From Pantoea sp. AS-PWVM4 (GTDB lineage Bacteria; Pseudomonadota; Gammaproteobacteria; Enterobacterales; Enterobacteriaceae), in NCBI RefSeq assembly GCF_000468095.1, contig NZ_ASZC01000022.1:1-64000 (forward strand): a DNA stretch of 64,000 nucleotides. Reading direction: 5' to 3'. This document shows, piece by piece, positions 1 to 7,041 of the stretch; position 1 is the stretch's first letter, and each line of letters starts with the position of its first letter. The position numbers were made by a program, and so were the translations under genes. Under the pieces are notes generated by a model. It saw only the letters and a program-made list of their open reading frames with translations. It was not told where the DNA came from and did no database searches.

Positions 1-186
1 CAGGTGCGGCATCGTGGGTGGGGCGATAAATCGTGACGCTACGGGGCTGGTGCGGCATCGTGGGTGGGGCGATAAATCGTGACGCTAGGGGGCTGGTACG
101 GCATCGTGGGTGGAGCGATAAATCGTGACGCTACGGGGCAGGTGCGGCATCGTGGGTGGGGCGATAAATCGTGACGCTACGAGTTG
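1..186. repeat. Tandem array of 46-bp repeats (about 4 copies, open at left edge)
   Basis: Units begin (ggtgcggcatcg or one-base variant) at 3, 49, 95 and 141, exactly 46 bp apart, differing by only one to four bases. The fourth copy ends near 180-186. The first two bases match the end of a unit, so the array probably continues left of the window. Each unit holds gcgataaatcg followed three bases later by cgctac, the same skeleton as the interspersed palindromes elsewhere in the window (GCGATAAATCG, CGC, CGCTAC). It ends about 30 bp before the Zur-box-like site of the L31B gene. I see no coding frame in it. Confidence 0.9.
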
Positions 187-212
187 CATTGTGGGACGCT
201 CAGGTTCATACT
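184..212 (+). promoter_or_regulatory. Putative sigma-70 promoter of rpmE2-rpmJ2
   Basis: TTGCAT (184-189) and CATACT (207-212) are separated by exactly 17 bp, and the predicted start site falls inside the Zur-like palindrome just downstream. The -10 is imperfect, and AT-rich sequence within the palindrome itself could be the real -10. Inferred from sequence only. Confidence 0.4.
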
Positions 213-214
213 AT

Positions 215-229
215 TGTTATATTATAACA
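215..229. promoter_or_regulatory. Zur-box-like operator upstream of rpmE2
   Basis: TGTTATATTATAACA is a near-perfect palindrome matching the core of the enterobacterial Zur box (TGTTATAATATAACA type). It lies 20 bp before the start codon of the L31 paralogue, a classical Zur-repressed gene. A second copy lies at 3220-3234 ahead of the zinc importer operon. Zinc-replete repression is inferred from site and gene identity. Confidence 0.8.
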
Positions 230-248
230 TTACATAAGGCGAGAAATT

Positions 249-509
249 ATGAAACCTGATATCCATCCCCACTACCGCCCGGTGGTGTTCCACGACACTA
301 CGGCGAATGAATATTTTAAAGTCGGCTCCACCATCAAAACTGAACGTACTATCGAATTTGAAGGCGAAGTGCTGCCCTATGTCACACTCGATGTCTCTTC
401 AAAATCGCATGTGTACTACACCGGCAAACAGAAAGATTTTGCCAAAGAAGGCAGCGCGGCACGCTTCAACCAGCGTTTTGGTCGTTTCCTCGGTCGCGGT
501 AAGGCATAA
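249..509 (+). CDS. rpmE2: 50S ribosomal protein L31 type B (zinc-free paralogue)
   Basis: An 86-aa protein matching L31 type B (YkgM), which replaces the zinc-containing L31 in ribosomes during zinc starvation and so frees zinc. The sequence opens [16 protein letters not shown] and ends with a basic [11 protein letters not shown] tail; it lacks the CxxC zinc ribbon of type A L31 and is about 16 residues longer. The start is supported by AAGGCGAG seven bases upstream. It is followed 11 bp later by the L36 paralogue, and both sit behind a Zur-like palindrome. The convergent neighbour is a zinc importer, which fits one zinc-limitation response. Confidence 0.95.
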   Translation: MKPDIHPHYRPVVFHDTTANEYFKVGSTIKTERTIEFEGEVLPYVTLDVSSKSHVYYTGKQKDFAKEGSAARFNQRFGRFLGRGKA

Positions 510-520
510 CGGAGCACCAC

Positions 521-664
521 ATGCAGGTATTGAGTTCATTGCGTTCAGCGAAGACCCGTCACAAAGATTGCAAAGTCGTGCGTCGTAAAGGTCGTATCTA
601 TGTGATCTGTAAAACCAATCCGCGCTTTAAAGCGGTACAGGGAAGAAAGAAGAAAAAACGTTAG
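521..664 (+). CDS. rpmJ2: 50S ribosomal protein L36 type B (zinc-free paralogue)
   Basis: A 47-aa, strongly basic protein: [17 protein letters not shown] at the start and a KKKKR tail, matching L36 type B (YkgO). Type B L36 carries a short insertion and lacks the complete C4-type zinc site of type A, and it substitutes for it under zinc limitation. Only two cysteines are present (residues 17 and 30). The start at 521 follows GGAG seven bases upstream. It is the second gene of the rpmE2 unit and ends 19 bp before a strong terminator hairpin. Confidence 0.93.
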   Translation: MQVLSSLRSAKTRHKDCKVVRRKGRIYVICKTNPRFKAVQGRKKKKR

Positions 665-682
665 GATGGTGTCGTGATAATT

Positions 683-708
683 GGCCGGGTTAATACCCGG
701 CCTTTTTT
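683..708 (+). terminator. Rho-independent terminator after rpmJ2
   Basis: GGCCGGGT, loop TAAT, ACCCGGCC, then six T on the + strand. It separates rpmJ2 from the convergent binding-protein gene, whose stop codon lies at 710-712. On the minus strand the hairpin is not followed by a T-run, so it mainly serves the + transcript. Confidence 0.9.
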
Positions 709-709
709 A

Positions 710-1588
710 TTACTGCATACTTTTCAGCATGGCATTCACGTTGTGCTTGAATGCTGCTTCATAGCTGGCGGCCGGACCATTGGCTTCCGACAACGCTTCC
801 GGATACAGTTCGCCACCCGGTTTGGCGCCGGTTGCGCTGGCAATCTGCTTCACCAGACGCGGATCGGTCTGATTCTCCATAAAGTAGGTATTGATGTGCT
901 CAGCCTTAAGCTGTTTGATGATCGAGGCGACATCGCTGGCGCTGGCTTCCGCTTCCGTTGAGAAACCGACCGGGGCGAGGAATTCCACGCCATAGCGCTG
1001 GCCAAAATAACCAAACGCATCATGGCTGGTCAGCACTTTGCGTTTATTCTGCGGTACAGCGGCAAAGGATGTTTTTGCCCAGCTATCGAGTTTCTGTAAT
1101 TGCTGGATATAGTTTTCGCCCTGTTTACGAATGGCGGCGGCATCTTCCGGATCGGCCTTGATTAACGCGTTCATAACGTTAGTGGCATAAATCACGCCAT
1201 TCGCCATGCTGTTCCACGCGTGCGGATCGGTAATGGTTTTACCATCATCCACCATTTCACGGGTATTGATGCCGGTTGAGGCCACCACCAGCGTGCCTTT
1301 GTAACCTGATGCGCTCACCAGTCGATCCATCCAGCCTTCCAGCCCCAGACCGCTGACGAACACCACATCCGCCTGCGCCAGTGCCTGGCTATCCTGCGGA
1401 GTGGGTTCAAAAGTGTGAGGATCGCCATTTGGCCCCACCAGCGATTTAACTTTAACGTGATCGCCACCAACTTGTTTCACGATATCCGCCAGCACGGTAA
1501 AACTCGCTACCGCATCCACCGTTTTTGCCAGCGCCAGCGGGCTGATCAACATGGCACCCAACGCCAGGCTAATTGGTAACTTCTTCAT
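710..1588 (-). CDS. Zinc ABC transporter substrate-binding protein (cluster A-I / TroA fold)
   Basis: A 292-aa periplasmic metal-binding protein of the ZnuA/TroA family. The start at 1588 is chosen because AAGGGGA lies eight bases upstream; a longer frame to 1636 has no such site. A signal peptide (MKKLPISLALGAML...LALA) precedes the mature protein. Three likely metal ligands are visible: His58 (GDPHTFEP), His123 (DPHAWNS) and His189 (TSHDAFGYF). A histidine at the third position is typical of zinc rather than manganese binders, which carry Glu. The His-rich loop of canonical ZnuA is absent, so this is probably an accessory zinc importer rather than the housekeeping znuA. It is the last gene of the minus-strand operon. 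Confidence 0.85.
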   Translation of the reverse strand: MKKLPISLALGAMLISPLALAKTVDAVASFTVLADIVKQVGGDHVKVKSLVGPNGDPHTFEPTPQDSQALAQADVVFVSGLGLEGWMDRLVSASGYKGTLVVASTGINTREMVDDGKTITDPHAWNSMANGVIYATNVMNALIKADPEDAAAIRKQGENYIQQLQKLDSWAKTSFAAVPQNKRKVLTSHDAFGYFGQRYGVEFLAPVGFSTEAEASASDVASIIKQLKAEHINTYFMENQTDPRLVKQIASATGAKPGGELYPEALSEANGPAASYEAAFKHNVNAMLKSMQ

Positions 1589-1610
1589 ACATATCCCCTT
1601 ATTGGTTTCG

Positions 1611-2450
1611 TTATCGGCGGCGCAGTAAACCGCCACATGGTCCTGTCAAAACAGAAAGCAAAAAAAGTCCGGCGGCACTCAGCACCACCGCCGGCCCCGC
1701 AGGCAGTGAGTAATGCCACGACAACATCAGCCCGATCAGCGCAGCGATCACTGCCAGCAACATGGCAACGCCGAGCATGCAGGCGAGATGGCGACTCCAG
1801 AAACGGGCGCTGGCGGCGGGCAACATCATCAATCCCACCGACATCAAAGTGCCCAGCACCTGAAAACCGGCCACCAGATTGAGGACCACCAGAGTGAGAA
1901 AAATGCCGTGCACCAGAGGGGCACTCCATTTGCCCTGTGCGCGCAGAAAATCGGGGTCGAAGGCGTCTATCACCAGCGGACGATAAATGATCGCCAGCAT
2001 CAGTAACGTGAAGGCAGCAATACCGCCGACCAGCACAATTGCTGCGTTATCCACCGCCAGTAGCGAGCCAAACAGCACATGCAGCAGGTCAACGCTGGAA
2101 CCGCGTAGTGACACCAGGGTGACCCCCAGTGCCAACGAACCCAGATAAAAACCGGCAAAGCTGGCATCTTCTTTAAGCGGGGTATATCGGCTGACAGCAC
2201 CGGAGAGAAGCGCAACGGCCAGACCGGCAATCAAGCCACCAATCCCCATTGCCACCAGCGACAAACCAGAGATGAGATAGCCAATCGCCGCGCCGGGCAG
2301 TACCGCGTGAGAAAGTGCATCGCCAATCAGGCTCATGCGTCGTAATGAGAGAAACACACCCAGTGGTGTGGCACTCAGCGCCAGCGCCACGCAGGCCACC
2401 AGAGCACGGCGCATAAAACCGAATTCGATGAAAGGTTGCAGTAAGGTCAC
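1611..2450 (-). CDS. Zinc ABC transporter permease (ZnuB/TroC family)
   Basis: A 279-aa integral membrane protein with about eight hydrophobic segments and the ABC-3 family signature around residues 35-60 (LSLRRMSLIGDALSHAVLPG), where the permease contacts the ATPase. It would carry metal delivered by the binding protein downstream into the cytoplasm. Its start overlaps the end of the ATPase gene by four bases, and the binding-protein gene begins 22 bp after its stop, so the genes form one unit. The metal is inferred from the Zur-like site and from the His ligands of the binding protein. Confidence 0.88.
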   Translation of the reverse strand: MTLLQPFIEFGFMRRALVACVALALSATPLGVFLSLRRMSLIGDALSHAVLPGAAIGYLISGLSLVAMGIGGLIAGLAVALLSGAVSRYTPLKEDASFAGFYLGSLALGVTLVSLRGSSVDLLHVLFGSLLAVDNAAIVLVGGIAAFTLLMLAIIYRPLVIDAFDPDFLRAQGKWSAPLVHGIFLTLVVLNLVAGFQVLGTLMSVGLMMLPAASARFWSRHLACMLGVAMLLAVIAALIGLMLSWHYSLPAGPAVVLSAAGLFLLSVLTGPCGGLLRRR

Positions 2451-3103
2451 GATGCCACCTTCTGCAACAGAGAGACGCGGGCGGATTCAACTGCATCCAA
2501 CGACAACACATCCTGAAAATAACGTTCTACCAAAGGACGGTCATGCAATACCACCAACAAGGTGGTGCCTGCCTGTTGCTGCTGTTGCAGGATTGACATC
2601 AATAAGGTCACGGTCTGGCTGTCGATACCATTAAAGGGTTCATCCAGCAGCCACAACTTGCTGCGTTGCAGCATCAGGCGTGCGAATAACACGCGCTGTA
2701 ACTGACCTCCTGACAAGGTGGCAGGCTGTGCATCCGCGAAATCACGCATCTGCACCGCATCAAGCGCCGCATCAATCTCTTTGCGTAGCGCGCGGTTAAT
2801 CGCGCCAAACCAACCACAACGCGGCCAGCACCCCATCGCGACCAACTCATAGGCCGTGACAGGGAAGCGCGTTTCCAACTCGGTACGCTGTGGCAGCCAA
2901 CCCAGCTCTTTACGGGAAACCTTCAGCTCACAACGCCCTGAAATCGGCGTCAGTAAACCGGCGATGGTTTTCAACAGCGTCGATTTTCCGCTGCCATTGG
3001 CGCCAATCAACGCCGTCATACTGCCTGCTACCAACTCACCGTTGATCGTTGGCGTAACCCTTTGCCCTTGATAACCAGCCTGCAAGTGGTGAAAACGCAT
3101 CAT
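2447..3103 (-). CDS. Zinc ABC transporter ATP-binding protein (ZnuC-like)
   Basis: An ABC ATPase of about 218 aa that powers the zinc permease. Walker A is GANGSGKST, the signature is LSGGQLQRV, and Walker B is LWLLDEP followed by a switch His (VLHD). The chosen ATG at 3103 forms an ATGA overlap with the upstream small ORF and has GGGG nine bases before it; a GTG at 3118 and an ATG at 3100 are alternatives. It ends by overlapping the permease start by four bases. The C-terminus is short, without the extra domain of housekeeping ZnuC. Confidence 0.87.
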   Translation of the reverse strand: MMRFHHLQAGYQGQRVTPTINGELVAGSMTALIGANGSGKSTLLKTIAGLLTPISGRCELKVSRKELGWLPQRTELETRFPVTAYELVAMGCWPRCGWFGAINRALRKEIDAALDAVQMRDFADAQPATLSGGQLQRVLFARLMLQRSKLWLLDEPFNGIDSQTVTLLMSILQQQQQAGTTLLVVLHDRPLVERYFQDVLSLDAVESARVSLLQKVAS

Positions 3104-3204
3104 TTTTGCATGCCCCACACAATAGCCAATCCCAACAGGGCAACCAACAGCAGCGCGACCAGCAAGCGCCCGCCTAGCGACAACAGTAATCCACTATGAT
3201 TCAT
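3100..3204 (-). CDS. Possible 34-aa single-pass membrane protein leading the zinc operon
   Basis: An ATG-initiated frame of 34 codons lies between the Zur-like box and the ATPase gene. Its product has a hydrophilic start (MNHSG), one continuous hydrophobic stretch at about residues 6-31 (including LLVALLLVALLGLAIVW) and a short polar end (MQK), so it reads as a one-helix inner-membrane protein. Its TGA overlaps the ATPase start in an ATGA arrangement, typical of translational coupling. Against it, no convincing ribosome-binding site is seen and the leader would be very short. I do not recognise a family. It could be a small subunit or regulator of the importer, or only a coupling leader. Confidence 0.42.
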   Translation of the reverse strand: MNHSGLLLSLGGRLLVALLLVALLGLAIVWGMQK

Positions 3205-3219
3205 ACAGCACAACCAGGA

Positions 3220-3234
3220 TGTTATAACATAACA
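3220..3234. promoter_or_regulatory. Zur-box-like operator of the zinc importer operon
   Basis: TGTTATAACATAACA is a palindrome of the same type as at 215-229. It lies 15 bp upstream of the small ORF that opens the importer operon and contains TATAAC (minus strand, overlapping the box) as a possible -10, so binding would block RNA polymerase. Together the two boxes put the convergent operons under the same predicted regulator. Confidence 0.78.
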
Positions 3235-3400
3235 ATACACTATCAGACTCTTCTGTCGGTTAGTCAGGGGGAAAGTGTTTCAAAAGTTAACCAGCGCTAT
3301 CCTGCATCCTCCCTCACCTTTCGAATTCGCCTCCTTTTCATGACCTCCCGTAATGCAATTCATCACAACAATAGCTATTTATGCTTAAGGTGAGCTTGCA

Positions 3401-3808
3401 ATGTTTGTCAGAAACCCCAATGATAGAAACAACAGCCTTTATACCGGGTTAACGATGCAGGCCATTATTCATTGTGATATTGCGGTCGGTGAGGATAACT
3501 GCACAAAGTTGCAGGCATTAATTCAAGGGCATATTCTCAAAATAGCCTCAGCGCTGGCGGGTGATTTACAATGGTATTCACAAAATGCGCGATTAGTTCC
3601 CGAGAGTTTTCGCATTATTTCCATCAAGATTATCGCTAATAATCGATTTAAAATGCTTTACGATTTCCAGTGGAATTTATTTAGTCCCTGTCAGGATTTA
3701 AATGAAACCTTTACACGTCAGGAAGATGTTCTGTTTCATATCCAGCCGGGCGCACTGGTGTTCGAAGTGATAGACAATACACGCCCTTCACCCGCCGATG
3801 AATTGTAA
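3401..3808 (+). CDS. Unrecognised 135-aa protein upstream of tomB-hha
   Basis: I do not recognise this protein. The start at 3401 is supported by AAGGTGAG six bases upstream; an internal ATG at 3455 would give a 117-aa product. The sequence has no signal peptide or membrane segment, contains only three cysteines, and mixes charged and aromatic residues (DLQWYSQNAR, MLYDFQWNLFSPCQ), suggesting a small soluble cytoplasmic protein. The DNA is more AT-rich than the surrounding genes and uses codons such as ATT, AAT and TTA freely, like the neighbouring tomB-hha locus; it may be an acquired or H-NS/Hha-silenced gene. No function is proposed. Confidence 0.65.
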   Translation: MFVRNPNDRNNSLYTGLTMQAIIHCDIAVGEDNCTKLQALIQGHILKIASALAGDLQWYSQNARLVPESFRIISIKIIANNRFKMLYDFQWNLFSPCQDLNETFTRQEDVLFHIQPGALVFEVIDNTRPSPADEL

Positions 3809-3954
3809 TATTTGGTAATGGAGGTGAGCAAAACTAATGAATCTGGATTATATTTGAGGAGTCGCTGAATTCATTTTATTCGTGATCGCTTCCTGGCCAC
3901 TTTTCCAAATCTCGCCGCGCTGCGGTAACCGTGCTAGCTATGGAGGGGAAAAAG

Positions 3955-4332
3955 ATGGACGAATACTCACCGAAACGGCATGATATTGCCCAGCTTAAAT
4001 TTCTGTGTGAGAACCTGTTTGACGAAAGTATGGCAACATTAACTGACAGTCATCATGGCTGGGTTAATGATCCTACTTCTGAAAGCAATTTACAGCTCAA
4101 CGATTTGATTGAGCATATCGCGTCTTTCACGATGAATTACAAAATTAAGCATGTTGAAGATGAAGCACTGATAACGCAAATCGATGAATATCTTGACGAT
4201 ACCTTTATGTTGTTTAGCAGTTACGGAATCAATACTCAGGATCTTCAACGTTGGCAACGTTCAGCACGACGCTTATTTAACCTGTTTGCCGAAGAGTGCG
4301 CTTTTCTACAGCAACCCAGCCATTCCTTTTAG
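3955..4332 (+). CDS. tomB: Hha toxicity modulator TomB
   Basis: A 125-aa protein (formerly YbaJ) that opens MDEYSPKRHDIAQLKFLCE, nearly identical to E. coli TomB, and contains the conserved HGWVNDPTS and EYLDDTFMLFSSYGIN blocks. TomB acts with Hha as a toxin-antitoxin-like pair: it attenuates Hha and affects biofilm formation. The start at 3955 is taken over the longer frame at 3931 because GGAGGGG lies six bases upstream and the family begins here. hha follows after 24 bp, so both are one transcription unit. The C-terminus diverges from E. coli. Confidence 0.95.
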   Translation: MDEYSPKRHDIAQLKFLCENLFDESMATLTDSHHGWVNDPTSESNLQLNDLIEHIASFTMNYKIKHVEDEALITQIDEYLDDTFMLFSSYGINTQDLQRWQRSARRLFNLFAEECAFLQQPSHSF

Positions 4333-4356
4333 CATCAGAGTGAGAACGATTTATTT

Positions 4357-4575
4357 ATGAGCAATCAAGCCTTAACCAAAACCGATTATTTGATGCGACT
4401 GCGCCGCTGTCGCTCAATCGATACCCTTGAGCGGGTGATTGAAAAAAACAAGTATGAATTGTCCGATGACGAGTTAGCGGTATTTTACTCGGCTGCCGAT
4501 CACCGCCTTGCAGAGCTGACGATGAATAAGCTCTACGATAAAGTGCCCGGATCTGTCTGGAAGTTCGTCCGCTAA
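4357..4575 (+). CDS. hha: Haemolysin expression modulator Hha
   Basis: A 72-aa nucleoid-associated protein, almost identical to E. coli Hha ([40 protein letters not shown]). Hha has no DNA-binding domain comparable to H-NS; it binds the H-NS N-terminal region and helps silence AT-rich, often horizontally acquired genes. It forms an operon with tomB. Full family length, nothing missing. Confidence 0.97.
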   Translation: MSNQALTKTDYLMRLRRCRSIDTLERVIEKNKYELSDDELAVFYSAADHRLAELTMNKLYDKVPGSVWKFVR

Positions 4576-4699
4576 GTTTTTCCCCTCTCTTGCCCAGCCT
4601 GTTGCATCAACCGATTTTCAGGGATTGACCTTTCACTGGCAAAGGAGTGCCAGCAGCACGCTATTGATTGAATTTAAGGGGATTTTTTCGAGGCAGAAA

Positions 4700-4813
4700 T
4701 GGTGGAGGCCCTGCCAGCTACATCCCGGCACACGCGTCGCCTGCTGCGGCTGCTTCCTTCCGGACCTGACCGAGTTCACAAGTTAGCATTGCGGGAGAAC
4801 CAACAGGGCCCCC
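4700..4813 (-). ncRNA. ffs: 4.5S signal recognition particle RNA
   Basis: The minus strand carries the bacterial SRP RNA: 5' GGGGGCCCTGTTGGTTCTCC, the conserved apical SRP54-binding domain (CAGGTCCGGAAGGAAGCAGC, whose reverse complement covers about 4751-4770) and the matching 3' arm ending GTAGCTGGCAGGGCCTCCACC. The span of about 114 nt equals the E. coli RNA. With Ffh it targets nascent membrane proteins to FtsY and the translocon. Exact ends are set by comparison with E. coli. It sits between hha and atl, as in E. coli. Confidence 0.96.
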
Positions 4814-4973
4814 ATTGACTAGCCCTCATTACGAGAGCGCTGGCATTATCAGGTAAGCCCCCGGCAATTGCAAGCAAACGCCGGATGACCGTTGTTTTCT
4901 TGAACAGACAGGCGATTATACCTGCCCTGGTTCATGTTAAAGTCTGCCCTTTGCGGTTATTCAGGACGCCCCA

Positions 4974-5288
4974 ATGAGTGAACACGATAGCTTTCCGCAG
5001 CGCGTGTGGCAGATTGTTGCCGCCATTCCCCCCGGTAAAGTGATGACCTATGGTGATGTCGCCCGTCTGGCTGGATCCCCGCGTGCGGCACGTCAGGTGG
5101 GTGGCGTGCTGAAACGTCTCCCGCCCGGCAGCCAGTTACCCTGGCATCGTGTCCTGAATCGTCACGGGCGTATTTCGCTACAGGGTGATGATTTGTTTCG
5201 TCAGCGCGATGCGCTGGAAGCTGAAGGGATCGAGGTGAGTGATGCGGGAGAAATCGAACTGGCGCGATATCGTTGGGATCAGGATTGA
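4974..5288 (+). CDS. atl: Alkyltransferase-like DNA-damage sensor Atl (YbaZ)
   Basis: A 104-aa protein of the O6-alkylguanine-DNA alkyltransferase-like family. The active-site region reads LPWHRVLNRHGRIS: tryptophan replaces the acceptor cysteine of Ogt/Ada (PCHRV), so it binds O6-alkylguanine without repairing it and flags lesions for nucleotide excision repair. The HTH region (GDVARLAGSPRAARQVGG) is intact. It stands alone on the + strand and converges on ybaY across a palindromic repeat. Confidence 0.93.
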   Translation: MSEHDSFPQRVWQIVAAIPPGKVMTYGDVARLAGSPRAARQVGGVLKRLPPGSQLPWHRVLNRHGRISLQGDDLFRQRDALEAEGIEVSDAGEIELARYRWDQD

Positions 5289-5303
5289 TACCCGGTACAC
5301 ATT

Positions 5304-5333
5304 CGTCCCGGTGCGATAAATCGCGCCGGGACG
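5304..5333. repeat. REP-like palindrome between atl and ybaY
   Basis: CGTCCCGGTGCGAT, AA, ATCGCGCCGGGACG: 14-bp arms with a single T/G wobble around a central AA. It shares the core GCGATAAATCGCGCC with the other intergenic palindromes in this window. It lies between two convergent genes and could act as a bidirectional transcript end, although no T-run follows. Confidence 0.85.
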
Positions 5334-5341
5334 ATATCCGT

Positions 5342-5899
5342 TTACATACTGGTCGCCGCAGGCACTGAAGACGATGGTGTCACCTGCGTTGGAGAGGTAG
5401 ACGGCACGGTCGTTGCCGCACCAGGCTGCGTTGGCATCGCCATATTGGTGGTAGGCACCAGCAACAATTCGACCTTGGTTCCGCCCTGATTGATCACCGG
5501 TTTCACCGTATCAGTGATAAACGCCAGTCTGCCATCAATGGCTATTGCTGCACTCAACAGAATGCGTGCGTTCGGCTGGATATCTGCCGGGTTAAAGGGC
5601 AGCACAAACTGGAACGGTGCCTGTTTACCCTCGGTACGCACCACATGCTGCGCCAGCACGCGGGATGGCGCATCGGACTGTGAGGCATCTGACAGAGTCA
5701 CCGTCAGCACCGCATCCGGCGGTAACGCAATACGCTGGCGAATATAAATGGAGCCACTTACATTCGGCTGCGCAATGGTCGTTTGCTGTCCGGCAACCGT
5801 TGCACCCAACGTTGGCGTTGCCACCGGTTTGCTGTGATCCGCGCACCCTGCGACCGCCACAGCCAATGTCATACCGCTAATGATTTGCCAGAGTTTCAT
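5342..5899 (-). CDS. ybaY: YbaY family outer-membrane lipoprotein
   Basis: A 185-aa predicted lipoprotein. The start at 5899 is preceded by AAGGAGA and gives a clean signal peptide with lipobox VAGC (Cys19); upstream in-frame codons to 6055 lack these. The body contains the YbaY beta-rich domain (SGSIYIRQRIALPPDAVLTV ... LPFNP ... FITDT) found also in type II secretion pilotin-like lipoproteins. The C-terminal 35 residues are rich in Pro, Thr and Ser and are probably disordered. It is divergent from tesB. The function in E. coli is not established. Confidence 0.9.
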   Translation of the reverse strand: MKLWQIISGMTLAVAVAGCADHSKPVATPTLGATVAGQQTTIAQPNVSGSIYIRQRIALPPDAVLTVTLSDASQSDAPSRVLAQHVVRTEGKQAPFQFVLPFNPADIQPNARILLSAAIAIDGRLAFITDTVKPVINQGGTKVELLLVPTTNMAMPTQPGAATTVPSTSPTQVTPSSSVPAATSM

Positions 5900-6105
5900 T
5901 GATGTCGTCTCCTTATGAACACTATGATTGTCGGCGGGAAAAAATAATGTGCAGCTATTCCACCGCCGAATGCCCTTAATTCTGGCACAAAAATCCGCAA
6001 TGCGCTTAAGACGGGTCTTAGATTGCTGAAACCACGGCAAAAAGATTGACGACAACTGGTCGGATCTTTCAAACTTGCCCGACCGGTATCACTGAGGAAT
6101 CCGTT

Positions 6106-6969
6106 ATGAGCCAGGCACTGCACAACCTGCTTAATTTGTTGAATCTGGAAAAACTGGAAGAGGGATTATTTCGCGGTCAAAGCGAAGACCTCGGCCTGCG
6201 TCAGGTGTTTGGTGGTCAGGTGGTTGGCCAGGCGCTTTATGCAGCGAAACAGACAGTGCCGGAAGCACGTATCATTCACTCATTCCATAGTTACTTCCTG
6301 CGTCCGGGCGATAGCCAGAAAGCCATTATCTATGATGTGGAAACTCTACGGGATGGCAAAAGCTTTAGCGCGCGCCGCGTCAGCGCTGTGCAAAATGGAC
6401 AACCGATCTTCTACATGACGGCCTCGTTCCAGGCACCGGAAAGCGGATTTGAGCATCAGAACAGCATGCCACAGGTCCCCGCCCCGGATAATTTGCCATC
6501 GGAACAGGATCTGGCGCATAAGCTGGCAGCGCATCTGCCGATTAAATTACGGGAAAAATTCCTCTCTGAACGTCCACTCGATATTCGTCCGGTGCAGATT
6601 CACAACCCGCTGAAAGGCCGTGTTGATGAGCCGGTACGTCAGGTGTGGGTGCGTGCTAACGGCCAACTGCCGCAGGATCGCCGAATTCACCAATATCTGC
6701 TTGGCTATGCATCAGACCTCAACTTCCTGCCTGTAGCGCTTCAGCCGCACGGCAAAGGCTTCCTTGAGCCCGACATGCAGGTCGCGACTATCGACCACTC
6801 AATGTGGTTCCACCGCCCGTTCGACCTGTCAGAATGGCTGCTGTATAGCGTAGTCAGCACCTCAGCATCAGGTGCACGCGGGTTTGTACGCGGGGAGTTT
6901 TTTACTCAGGATGGCACGCTGGTGGCAACCACGGTGCAGGAAGGGGTGATGCGCCAACGCAGCGAATAA
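6106..6969 (+). CDS. tesB: Acyl-CoA thioesterase II
   Basis: A 287-aa double-hotdog thioesterase, the same length as E. coli TesB, hydrolysing medium- and long-chain acyl-CoA (including 3-hydroxyacyl-CoA) to free acids. The catalytic residues are visible as Asp in YASDLNF, Thr in ATIDHS and Gln in TVQEGV. The start at MSQALHNLL matches the family; the longer frame from 6046 would include upstream non-coding sequence. It ends just before a shared terminator facing amtB. Confidence 0.97.
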   Translation: MSQALHNLLNLLNLEKLEEGLFRGQSEDLGLRQVFGGQVVGQALYAAKQTVPEARIIHSFHSYFLRPGDSQKAIIYDVETLRDGKSFSARRVSAVQNGQPIFYMTASFQAPESGFEHQNSMPQVPAPDNLPSEQDLAHKLAAHLPIKLREKFLSERPLDIRPVQIHNPLKGRVDEPVRQVWVRANGQLPQDRRIHQYLLGYASDLNFLPVALQPHGKGFLEPDMQVATIDHSMWFHRPFDLSEWLLYSVVSTSASGARGFVRGEFFTQDGTLVATTVQEGVMRQRSE

Positions 6970-6972
6970 AAA

Positions 6973-6994
6973 AAGGGGCGATGACTCGCCCCTT
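6973..6994. terminator. Bidirectional terminator between tesB and amtB
   Basis: AAGGGGCGA, loop TGAC, TCGCCCCTT, flanked by an A-run on the left and T-rich sequence (CTGCTTTTTATTATTTT) on the right, so it can end transcripts from both sides. Confidence 0.85.
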
Positions 6995-7041
6995 CTGCTT
7001 TTTATTATTTTAGCGCACTGCTCTCTTTTTCAGCCCGGCTC

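Noticed and set aside
1..186. CRISPR-like regular repeats
   Set aside because: The whole 46-bp unit repeats nearly identically with no variable spacers, and no cas gene is nearby; it is a plain tandem array.
4637..4654. CTGGCA ... TGCCAG hairpin between hha and ffs as a terminator
   Set aside because: Only a 6-bp stem and no T-run; evidence too weak to call.
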